Of a stretch of 64,000 bases of DNA, positions 45,911 through 57,000 are shown piece by piece; the stretch's first letter is position 1; each line of letters starts with the position of its first letter. This stretch comes from Epichloe hybrida. Its lineage: Eukaryota; Ascomycota; Sordariomycetes; Hypocreales; Clavicipitaceae. The notes under the pieces were generated by a model that searched no databases, had not been told where the DNA came from, and worked only from the letters and a program-made list of their open reading frames with translations. The translations under genes were made by a program, and so were the position numbers. Location of the stretch: assembly GCA_019022495.1 (NCBI GenBank), contig JAFEKR010000025.1, positions 844,611 through 908,610 of the forward strand, read 5' to 3'.

Positions 45911-48900
45911 ATGACTCATCCTGGCTTCACTAACCCCGAAACGCAACCTCATTCAACTCTCAATGCAGCAGCGTTCCCTCGCACTCTCGAAACGGACCTG
46001 CCCTCTTCTCAACGCGCTTCATTTTCGAGAAGGTATCCCCACGGCCTGCCCAGCGTTTACAAAATGATCGGCCCTCACGATGAGGGCGTCCCGCTGGCCT
46101 ACCTGGAGGACAACCTTCCCATCGGCTTCTACACGAACCCTCCCCCCAACGCGCCCGCCGCCTTCTCAACCGCACAGGGTGAGCGAAAATTCCGCAAAAT
46201 GTCACATATTCTGCCACGGAGACGAATCCACCTCTGGGACAAGGACCAGCTGCAAGCGGCTTGCAACTCAACTCGAAAGACATACTGGGCACTCATGAAG
46301 AACATGACCAAACCGTATTGCTGGGATGACCTGTGGACATACTACGATGCATTTGATCTGTATCACTATGGCGCGCTGAATCTATGGAATCTCATAAATC
46401 AGCTGTATGACGAGAACGTGCTTATTTACGATGGCATGGAGCGCGAGTGTGCCAACCATATTGGCCAATGGGCCGATGAATGGATCGGGCTGGAGAAGAA
46501 TCAACGCAGGTTGAGAGAGTGGACGGGGGAGAAGGAGTCTTCTATCGTCTTCATTCTGTCTGACGAGGATCGAAAGAGCATGGGTGACATCCCGGACGAC
46601 ATGATTCCTCTTTTGGCGAGTGCCCTCAAAGCCCGAAGGCATCTGCTGCTCACGGGGGTCGACAACTTCCGTAAGAACAGAGAAGGGGCGAGCGATGTTA
46701 TGGCGGCTTGTAAGAATCGCAATTTTCACAACTGGTTGGGTAAGCTTTTGTTCCTCTGTACCTCCTCGAATGTCTCATATCCACCCCCACTTTGGTTTAT
46801 ATGACCATGTATCGCTTTTTCTGACCTCGAATTAGCTGGCGAACAAGTCTTCGACAAGAATGCACTCCCGTCTCCACCCGCTGCGGAGGACCATCAATGC
46901 TCCCCTACTTCCAAGAATGCACCAGCACCTTGCTTCCAAAAAGACGGACGCCATTACTACCTTCCTGATGGCATGGGGCAACCAAACTACAGGCGCCTGA
47001 GCCAGTCGAGTGCGGTAGAAGCACTTCAGAAATCCGCCGCCGCCGCAATTACAAAGCGTCCATCAGAGGCTTCTGACTTGAAGAAGAATGACTGTGTCAT
47101 CATTGCTCATGGCACAAGAAAACTGCCAATTACCGACGTGAAAAATGCCCAGGAAAAAGAAGAAGTTGCTTCGGAGCAACTACCCAGGCCGATGGCCGAT
47201 GGCGGTGAAATGTCCACTGTTGGCGATGACCAACAGTCAGCTCTCGAGGAGAAGAAGCAGAGAACACCGAATCAGCCCGACGTTACTCAGATCAATGTCC
47301 ACACCGACAACAATGTTGGGCCCGTCTTGGTGACCAGAGGCCAGACATCGCCATCGCCCATGCCTCGAAAAAGCCGCCTTGCGTCTGAGCCCGAACCTGA
47401 CGAGAAGACAACTGTGGCACAGACACAGCCAAGTCGACAATTTGGCCCAACCCATGTTCAACATGTGAAAAGGGCCAGTATTTCAGATCAAACCGGTACC
47501 GGCATTCTAAGCAACAGCCCGTTGCCTCATCACCCTCGCCCGGCTACGGCTACGGCTAGTGGACAGCCTGCTTAGAGCTCAGGCGTCACTATGCCGACGC
47601 GCCACGCACAGATTGGGACAGAACATTATGGTGATCAACAGTCGACGATGAATAATGAAGTTAAGCGGCCCGTCCAGGCATCAGTAGCAGCTCCCAATAA
47701 TTTCCCAGTTCGACCATCGCCTACTAACCTTAACCGACGGGCGTCGCATGCACTGAATATGGATTGTCGAGCAGTCAGCACTGGCAGTGATCTGCCTGCT
47801 CGACCACTCTGTCTTGATGGCTCGGCTAGCTTGTTTGTCCATGGTCTACACAACAACGGCCAAAATATGTCAAATGATGTTAGAGCTCATAAGGATGTCA
47901 ACGACAGAGCTCATGGCCGAGTCGCGGAGCCGTCCCCATGCGTACATGGGATTCGTCAAACGCAGCTTGCACAGAGACCTCCTCCAGTCGTTCAAAAAGG
48001 TGCTCCGCCCGCCTCTGACCCTCAGAATGACCAAGCTGTTTCCAGCACTGACATGAGTCTTACCAATACCACGATGATGGCATCTCCGAGAGGGATGACG
48101 AGCACGGGATATCGTGGCGGGTACAGAAATAAAGGACGACGAGACTACCAAGGTCAAAGAAACTTCAACAATGGCTTTTATCACCAGAACAAGCAATTTT
48201 CATCGGGCGTTGACATTGCGGAGCCCGGTCAAACACGACAATGGCGTCGCGAGGGCACATTAAACTACAACAACCGCCATCAAAATAACCCACACTGCAT
48301 CAACAGCCGGGCCGATCCATATGACTACAACGATTGCAGCTGTGGAGGCTGTGCTGAAAGAAATAAAAGCATCTGGGTAAGGGTGAAGGACTCCGACTCT
48401 GACACTAAAGATCTCCAGGCCCGCCTCAAGTTCGGACTAGGTGCTCGGTTCGGAGACGTCGACGAAGTATTCCCCATCTTTTACAGGCTGGGAAATGCGT
48501 TTGTTGTCAGGTGAGCTAGCAAGCAGGAAAAACAAAAAAGACGGCAGACATTGGAAGACAGCTGACACGTGTTCAAAATTCAGATTCAAAATCGAGGACT
48601 CCGTTCGCGAAGCGCTGGGTTTCGGAAACATTGCTTTACCTGAAAAGGACCTGTCTCTGCTCATCGGACCGACACATCGCTCTAAATGGATTGGCAAGAC
48701 CTATATTGGACTTGAGCAGAGCAGGCGACAGAGATCTGAGCAGAGACCGCAGTATCAATGTATGACACAGCCGCAGTTCAACCAAGGCATGTACCCTGGT
48801 GGGGGTTACGGACCTATGCCGTTTGTCCCTCGCGATCATCAGCACATGCGCTCATTCAGTCAACATGGGGTGCACCATCCACCGGGGAATTTTCAGTACA

Positions 48901-50930
48901 TGCAAAGAGGAGCTCCGATGCCGTCTTACTTTAGAGGTGGTGGTGATTCCACGTATATCCCAAACTGCGGCCCTCAATACATGGGCCAACAGCAACCACC
49001 ATTCTTGCAGCCTGCCCAGGAACAGCACACCTTTCATCATCATGGATTCGGCCAAGCAGCATTTAGCCAAAGCGAGCAGAGGCTTCCATCAAGAGCACAA
49101 CCAGCCAAATCAGCAGAGTGCAAAAGCCAGTCAAAGCCTCCGTTTGAAGAGGCACTGGAGAACACTGAGCCCACGGGCCAGCCGCAGCAGAGAGCCGTCA
49201 CTCCTGAAAGTCATCCTGGCCGAACTCCGAATCATAAAGCCAAGGTCTCGCTCCCACCAGTGACTCCTACGAAATTAGTTGATGCAGAATATCGAAAAGG
49301 AGAAGGCGGTCCAGGCTCCTCCAATGCCGCTACTCCTCCACCAACACGAGACGCCTCGCAGACGGGTAGTACAGACCGTGGAAAGGATGATGATGCTGAT
49401 ACCAACACGCTGACCTCTGCGAGCGAAGTGACCGAGAGAGCAGTAGCGGGCCGAAAGACATTTTGCATTGCACAAAGCTCCGAAACATCAGCTCTCGTCG
49501 TCGAGTCCACTGCTATGGGCACACACTCGCGAGCCCCGAGCGTGTTCACTGACAAGGAAAGAAAGGAGAGAGAACAGGCGCGGGACAGCATTGCTATACC
49601 ACTGAATCCACACAAGGTCAACAAGGCTCCTGTGAAGAGCAAGCCCTCCAACATGGACAAGAGCACTGAACCAGTCGAGATTCGAGACCCTGCATCAAAT
49701 ACTTATTCCGAGGCATGTACGCTGATCCGGCCCTCTCAAGCTGACACCGACACGCTGAGCTTGGATTCTTCCGAGTCCTCCAAGACCATGTCGATTCCGA
49801 GCACAACAGGAACCCCCCCCTCTTCACATCAAAATTACACAAAAACACCATTCAACAGCGCGACAAAAGAAGATACACACGTGAGACACCGTCGCCAGGG
49901 CTCACAGTCTTCTCCAAGTCCAAGCAAATCAGTTACCAGAAGCGCAAGGGAGGAGAACACGAAAACTCAGCAAGAAAGTGCGACGAGCGACGAGCCGCAC
50001 GTTCTCAATGCTGCTGCCCGGGACTTCAACTTTCCCGGCCATGGCAGAGGAACGATTCGAATCGGGAAGCGCGGGGAAAAGGCAACTATCCTCAACGAAA
50101 TGTCACTCCAAGGGAGAGGGAGGAACACAGCGAGGAAGAATGGGAAGAAGAGCAGGCAGCAGCCAGTGGCAGCCAATGATGCAGCTTGCTCTCAACAGAA
50201 ATCTGTAGATGAAGCCGAGACCGGAAACCAAAAATCATCAGCTGCCTCTGGCCACGATACAAGCCAAGTGTCATCACGATTTCCACGGCAAGGTCATTTC
50301 AGCGGAGAGAACAGCGCACTGAGAGATGTGGGCGTTTCTGCGACCGCGAGCAACGTACCCGTGGCGAGCTCGTTGAAAATCCACAAGAAGCGCAGAAACA
50401 ACAGAAAATTGGGTGCTCTGTTCGCAAATGACGGTCGAAATGAGAAGGAGGACCAGACCTACAAGAGCGGACGATCTTCTGTCGACAGCACTGTCGAAGG
50501 TGCAAGCCGCGATGCCTCATCATCCTCATCTGCGTCAAAAGACTGCCCGTTTCCAGTGAGGAATGTGCAAGAGAGCGACAGCTCTCACATACGCAATGCC
50601 TCGCGCGAAAGTTTGCAAGGCGAGCATGGATCTCTAGGTGAGAAGACGAAGGGTGCCTCTGAAGGGGGGGACTCAACGCCATCTGTTGCAGACGGCTCGG
50701 CCGATATTTCTGTCAAGGCCGCAGCCCAGAACAGAGCCAGCGCCGAAGCAGAGGAGGGTAAAAACAGCGCCACCACCAAGAGTGTAAAAACTCAAGACAA
50801 GGCGGAATCGACAGACGAACAGAAGAGCGAAACTCCGCGCAAGGCCACGAGTGGCAGCGTGCTCGACGAGAGGGCTTGGCCATCGCTCCCGAGATCGGGA
50901 CGATTGTCACCACAGAGCAAGACCAAGTAA
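45911..50930 (+). CDS. Long disordered protein with RRM-like and RG/N-rich regions; internal stop resolved only by a candidate intron
   Basis: Exons 45911-46739, 46836-47575 or to 47495, 47583-48510 and 48584-50930. The first and last introns are normal. Between them an in-frame TAG lies at 47573-47575. An 87-nt candidate intron (47496-47582, GTACCG to CTCAG) keeps the frame and removes it, giving 1587 residues. Otherwise two adjacent genes or a broken gene must be assumed. The N-terminal 280 residues have an unrecognised folded region (WDDLWTYYDAFDLYHYGALN). Near residues 790-870 CSCGGCAERNKSIWVRVKD and GNAFVVRFKIED look like the RNP2 and RNP1 strands of an RRM, after an RGGYRNKGRRDYQGQRNFNN stretch. 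The remainder is low-complexity Ser/Thr/Gln. RNA binding is inferred. Confidence 0.6.
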
Positions 50931-51434
50931 AGTCGGGAAGGAAAGGAGTGGCATGGAATGAATCGCTGCAGGAATTTGGACATGAGAGGCCTATGAATGA
51001 GAAGAAAGAAACCACGGGGATGAAATCAGAATGAAAAGAAGGCATGTCAAGTTGCCAGAACTGGGAACTTTAACCCACCGGTCTGCAAACAGGTCGAGAA
51101 GTAAGTAGTACCAACAGTTAAAAGCTGGATAGTGAAGAAAATCAACCTGTTTGCATTCGCACCTGTCATCAAAGCAAGACCTTGCATCTTGCCGTGATGG
51201 CACTCCTGAAACGTTGCTCGCTTGAACTTGGATCATTCACAGACTCACCCCCCAAACCTCCTCAACCGTCCGGCAAGTGTGAATCCCATGGCGAAATCAG
51301 TGTTGGTACAGCCTCGATCCACGGGTATGTACAGTAGCGCCGATACTTGATTCGATCAGTCGCCGATTCTCAGCCTCCAAATGCCAATTTTCCCATCCCA
51401 TCCCATCCCATTCCAACAACTACAACCACAACCT
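50931..51434. other. Convergent 3' spacer
   Basis: This spacer lies between the long RRM-type gene and NDUFA2. It contains CATCC tandem words near 51395. No gene is seen. Confidence 0.5.
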
Positions 51435-51995
51435 CTACGCCTCCCTCTTCACCAGCCCCGTAACCGTCTCCTCAATTTGCTTGTCCGACAGGCCCTCGAG
51501 CGACTGTGACTCTTCGTTGCCAAACTCTAAAAGCAAGATTGGTCTGGTCAGTCTTTCTGCCCTCCCCTCCATGGGTGCACCGATGAGCAAGAACGAAAGC
51601 AGGAATGCGGGAATCGACGGACCATATCTAGCGTACACCTTGGGGAGCGTCCCTTGAGCCTCGCGGACCAGGATCGGAATCTGGGGGTTGTTCTTCTTCA
51701 TGGTGGGATAGGCGCGGGTGATGAAGGACCTGGCAGTTTTTTGTTTTGTTAGGGATCGTCTTGTCCCCGAGTTCGTTCCGGTTCTCGAAAAAAAAAGAAG
51801 AAGAAGAAAATTGTGGCGGAATGCCACGAGAACGAGACACCAGCTGTTTTCAACATGTCTGGGTTTGGCAAAGCAAGGAAGAAAAGAACGGGGGGGGAGT
51901 GGGACGTACCGAACCGCAGCGCTCTGCTCCGACGTCTGGCAGAACAGGAAGCGCACTTCCTTGAGGGCCTTGGCGAAAGCGTACTTGCCCGACAT
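51435..51995 (-). CDS. Complex I subunit NDUFA2 (10.5 kDa, CI-B8)
   Basis: Three exons: 51995-51910, 51729-51623 and 51526-51435, giving 94 residues. The joined protein MSGKYAFAKALKEVRFLFCQ, SFITRAYPTMKKNNPQIPIL and REAQGTLPKVYARYEFG matches the L51/S25/CI-B8 domain, a thioredoxin fold found in NADH:ubiquinone oxidoreductase subunit NDUFA2 and mitochondrial ribosomal proteins. Its short length and the LPKVYARYEFGNEESQSLEG end fit NDUFA2. It works in the matrix arm of complex I. An upstream in-frame extension exists but the MSGKYAFAKA start matches the family. Confidence 0.93.
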   Translation of the reverse strand: MSGKYAFAKALKEVRFLFCQTSEQSAAVRYVPLPPRSFLPCFAKPRHVENSWCLVLVAFRHNFLLLLFFSRTGTNSGTRRSLTKQKTARSFITRAYPTMKKNNPQIPILVREAQGTLPKVYARYGPSIPAFLLSFLLIGAPMEGRAERLTRPILLLEFGNEESQSLEGLSDKQIEETVTGLVKREA

Positions 51996-52480
51996 GGCGA
52001 GTTGGTGGGAGGTTGTGAGGCGTGAAATCGTTGTCGTTGCCAAATTGGCGATAACCGGAAGGGGAGGTGTGGGGGGGGGGGTTGTCGCTCTACAAAATAA
52101 TACGGATAACAGCTGGGATTCTCACTGTGCGGCTGATCTCCGGGCCGTTCGATGCGTCTGCGTCCGTCCCAGCAAAGCAAGCCCGGTGAAAGTGAAATGA
52201 CGACGCCCCCGGAACTTCTCGACAACCTCATCTATTTCGACAAGGGCGAGAAGAGAAGAGAAGTAACGCGGCCTGAAACCACGACAGCTCAAGTACGAAC
52301 ATCCCCCTTTTTTCCATACGCTCTACGTCCGTATACTGCTTGATTTTCATACGCCAATACCGAAAGAAGCAGCGAGGAGAAAAAAAAAAATTCGGTTGAG
52401 AGCAAAATATTACATTCATCGCAGCTACTTCAACACCAACACCAACACCAACAACCCTAACTCTTCCTCCTACCTATAGA
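51996..52480. other. Divergent promoter, NDUFA2 / MPC
   Basis: This region between two mitochondrial genes has a G run near 52072-52081, a CAACAC repeat near 52430-52450 and ACCCTAAC at about 52455. The shared promoter suits co-expression, but that is inference. Confidence 0.5.
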
Positions 52481-53318
52481 ATGGTCCCCACGAGCACCCT
52501 GCTGCGCGCCTCGCGCCCCCTATTCCGTCAATCCGCCTTCTCCTCGCAAGCCAGTCAAGCTTTCCGCGCGCAGCAGCGCCTCGGCGGTCCACGATTCCGC
52601 TTCCGAGACAGCGGCAAGAGATGGCAGAGCACGGCCGAGAGCGCCCAGCAGCAGCACCAGAGCTGGTTCAAGCGCATGTGGGAGAGCGAAGTCGGCATCA
52701 AGACTGTGCACTTCTGGTACGTCCATGGCGCTACACCATAACCAAACACGGTCCGGTCCGGTCCGGTCCTTGAGGGAAAAAAAAAAAAAAAAAAAAAAAA
52801 AACTGACGTCTTCTCACCTCCAGGGCGCCCGTCATGAAGGTTCGTTCGTTTTCTACAATCGTGGCCCCCCGATAGTCCCAGTTCGCCGTGTGAACAGCAC
52901 GGCAAAATGCTGACTTTGTCCGTAATAACGCAGTGGGCTCTCGTGCTAGCCGGCATCTCCGACTTTGCCCGTCCTGCAGAGAAGCTGTCATTCACACAGA
53001 ACTTGGCCCTCACCTGCACGGGCCTGATCTGGACCCGATGGTGCTTGATCATCAAGCCCAAGAATTACCTGTATGTTTGCGCCACCTCCTGAGAATCGCC
53101 CCCAAAAAAAAAAAAAGGGTCTGTCCTGTAGATTCGCAGCTGATGCCCTCGTCAACGTGAATAGTCTCGCCGCCGTCAACTTCTTCCTCGGCCTCGTCGG
53201 CATCGTCCAAGTCTCTCGAATCCTCATGAGTGATACGGCCAATAAGAAGGGAATTGCTGTTGTTGCAGAGGAGATCAAGGATGATGTCAGGGAAAAGGTC
53301 AAGGAGATCAAGGCTTGA
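52481..53318 (+). CDS. Mitochondrial pyruvate carrier subunit (MPC2-type)
   Basis: Four exons: 52481-52716, 52824-52839 (16 nt), 52934-53070 and 53132-53318, giving 191 residues. After an Arg/Ser-rich mitochondrial presequence, VHFWAPVMKWALVLAGISDFARP is restored only if the 16-nt exon is included, and it is the core MPC signature. Membrane helices (LALTCTGLIWTRWCL and AAVNFFLGLVGIVQV) follow. MPC proteins form heterodimers that carry pyruvate across the inner membrane. The C-terminal 30 residues are charged (EEIKDDVREKVKEIKA) and longer than in yeast MPC2. Intron 1 contains a 26-A run and four GGTCC units. Confidence 0.93.
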
Positions 53319-54068
53319 ATTCGGGGCCATTTCCGGTATGGAATGACGAATTTTTTTTTTTCCCGCGTTTTTATAAATTCGTCCGGGAACTTGGGCGAAA
53401 CCAGCCTTTACATATATAAAATCCCCCAACAACCCCTAGGCTCGCAAGTGAAGATCCCGTTGATGATAGGTTGCGAGGCCACTGCAAGCAAATCGGCTGT
53501 CGCTTCGTGCACGGGTGGTATTGGGGTTAGGAGAACACAATTTGGCATGTCTAAATGGTTTGTTGCTACATGGGCATTTTGTTGGCACAGCCTTGCTGGC
53601 GTGGCCGGTGCTCTATTCCGGGCGACCGTGTACAGTACCGGGCAGGTACAAATGACACGGAATGTAGAACTGATACACCGTCACATGAATCGTGGAGCCA
53701 ATCATTCGTTCGCACATCATGTTCTCATTTGCCAAAGGCTTCTCCTTCAGCTCGGTAAACCAAAGAGCTTGGGGGCGGGTATAAAATTGCCTACTTATAT
53801 GTCAAGTAGATATGGAATGACGGACCTCGAATTGCCCTCGAAGTAAATATGTATGACAAGACAAGAACAAGACCCAATCGGGTTTCCTCCCATATTTCCA
53901 GAAACGTTCTTCATCTTCGAAAAATGTAGCAGCCACCTGAACGCCATACTCGAAAGAGAATGAACATCTCTCATGTTCGGCTGCTCATATAGAAAAAAAA
54001 AAGAAATTTTTTCAGTTATCCAGGCATCGTCCCACGTCAAGCTTGACTGCGCTGTAGACAGGGAACAC
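53319..54068. other. Convergent 3' spacer
   Basis: This spacer lies between the pyruvate carrier and Rom2-type genes. No gene is seen. Confidence 0.5.
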
Positions 54069-57000
54069 TTAGCCCTCGGCGTGGCCGTCGTTTAATAACA
54101 TTTCCAAGACGACTTGTCGCCCCGGCAGCTCTGGATGGCACATGGCAATCTTCACAGAACCCTTGGACGTATCACCGGCCAGTTGGGATTGTCCACTGGA
54201 TCCATATGTCTGTTGCGACTGGACTGCGTTGCCGCCCGTGGGACCTCGAATGCCGTAGTCGATCACGCGCACGTCTCTTCCAGCTATAACTTGTCGAAGC
54301 CGACCGTTCTCGGCGTTTCGCACCTCCACATAATCCTCGTTAAATAGCAGCAAGTATTGCCCATACATGGTCGCTCCCCTGGCCTTCTTCTGCTTGCCGG
54401 TATATTCCATGATTAATGTGCGACTTACATCGCCGTGCTTGTCAATGTAGACAGCACAATCCTCATACGTGAGGATAAACTCGTTTTCATTAAGCCGGAA
54501 CATACCCAGTGGTTTTTGGTCTCGGATTCGGCCTGCAATGTTGGCAATTGCCGGAGCTTTCAAGTCGGGGATTGACATGGGTTGCTTCTTGTCCAACGTC
54601 AGCATCTCGACACCCTTTGATGTCGAGACAGCAACATATGTCTGGAAGATGCTGAGCGAATAGCACTCTGTGGGCAGGTAGAACTCATCAAAATCCCGGA
54701 AAGTGTCGGTACTTCCGGCAGCCGACCTACGACTGCCGAATATGCGCGACTTCTTTTCTGTTGCCTTGTGTAAGATGGGTTCCAGTACCTTGAAGGACGT
54801 GTGTAGGCCCTCTTTGCGTTTGTAAAAGACTAGCAGCCGGTCCTTCATTCGTGCCGTGGCAAAGTATGTCACGTCCTTGGCAAGCCGCTGAGGAGCACGT
54901 CGCGGGCTGTCACTGACTGGCGGTGCAAATTCTGTTACAGGGGCTATGACATCCAGTGGATAGCAGATGAGCGACTTGTCGGCGATGATCAAACACACCG
55001 AGAACTCTTCCAGAACAGCAATCTGAGTGACGCGATTCACCTGAACGGACTGCAGCATGCTAGTTAGTACGTCAAATTCAATTCCTCATCATCAAGTCGG
55101 CAACCACACTCCACAATCAACTTACTCTCGTCCAACCCCTGGGATTCGAAGGATCGGAGACATAAACACCATAGTCTGTGCCGATAGCAATGACAGACTT
55201 GCCAAAGGCCGAGAATCCTGTAGCACAATTTACTTGCGCACGACAAACGGGCGAGACGCCTTGGGCGGGGCCTAACACTTTCTCTAGATCCTGGATAGCC
55301 CGATCCAGGGGTGTTCCCTTGGCCGGAACCCCTGAAACTCTCGCGTTGACTGAGTTGACATCGCAGTGGAAGGAAGCGTCTGCAAGAACGCGGAGCCTGA
55401 ACGGTTCGGCGTTTTGGGCGAATAAAGCCTTGGCGTGCCTGGTCTTGGCCTCGATTATACTTGTACACCAGTTCAACCTGTCTTGAGCAGATGGTGCGTA
55501 GAGGGTGTACACCTCGTGGCCTAGATGCTTTACCTTGAAGGGATAAAGAACCTTGCCCTCCAAATCATTCGAGGCAGCGGGCCCCAGAGATGTCGAAGAG
55601 CCAGTTGGCGTATGTTCCAGACCAGGGCGTCCGCCGTTGGTAGGCGCCTTGCTCAACTGCGAGCCAGACGGGGCCGCCGTTGTTCTGCCCAGGGGCGCCG
55701 TGAGGCCCTTTTGCTTCATAACCGGTTCATCATTCATGCTTTCCAAGAACAACAGAGGCATCGGAATTGGCTAAGGCATGGAGTGAGCTGCTAGAAGAAA
55801 TAAAATTGAAGAACTAGAGGAAACGGTTAGATATAATAGAGAGCTGCCAACTCACCTCTCTTGAAACATCATATTTTCTCTCCCCCTTCCCGTCCTTGGG
55901 AACCACGACTTTGGCAAGGATCAAGTAGTGATCAAACAGCAGCGCATGTGATTCGACCCATCTCATGCCCTTGGAACCCATTCTCTGAAGCTCACCCTGC
56001 ATGATCAATACTCTGCCAAGGTGATCCAAGTTCAGGACGGACTGAAAGCCGGGTCTGAGGACCAGCATGCGACTGAGCTCCACCATTTCGACTTTCTTGT
56101 TTGTTTCTGCCACTTTGGCGTCGCACTCGTGTGTCACAGTCTGGATCTCCTGAATAGCCTTTTGCAGGTTCGTTTTTTCTTCACTGTCGCCAATCATCTT
56201 GTGCTCCACGCTTTGCAGCAGCAGAATGTAGCGCTGGAGACGCTGCAACGGGGTAATCAGGAAATGAGTCCAATCTTGTTTGGAGGAAGACTTGTGCCTC
56301 TGTTTATCCTCGAGGAAGTTTTTGAAGAGCAGGTTCCTGCTAATTTCCCTCCTGACCCACCAAGTAGCTTTTGGGTATCCAGAAGCATATTCAATGTAGT
56401 CTGATTTGGCCTTGCGAATCCATTCACGAAATAAATCACTGAAGCCGATGATCCACGGCCCTTGTTCCTGCTGACGATACTTGAGCTGCGCCAAAAGATG
56501 GTCCTTGTTGATGCGAAGAACCGTGTCGAGTTTTCCAAACACTGTAGTCAGGAATGTATCCAGGTTACCAGGCTGGATAATCGGCGGGTTTCTTGTGCGG
56601 AGGTCATCCCTATACAAAGTCCGGAAGATATCAAGCTGCTTGATGTAGTTTTCCTCGCCAGTCACAATCTCATGCATGATGTTTTGACGGTCGACTTCCT
56701 TTCTCGGTTTCGATTCCCAGTCTTCCTTCTTCAGGTTGTAAAACACGTTCCATGCGTCGGCACCCTGGACTTCTTCGGAAAAGACCTCCAAATCAACCTT
56801 CTTCAAGGTGCGTGTACAATGATGGGCATAGCAACGACCACTGACCTGAACTTTGTGGACCTCAGGTGAATAGCAGCCAGAGCCAGTCAGCTGCCACAGT
56901 ACACCGGAAATGTGTCCATCGCCGAATTTGACCCACTCTTCATCTGGAAGAAGCACTTGGTAGTCCAGCATGCGAAGCACAATTTCGCTGCTGAGTGCCT

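Noticed and set aside
53343..53846. 168-codon plus-strand frame after the pyruvate carrier
   Set aside because: It lies in a convergent 3' spacer, with no motif and no splice support.
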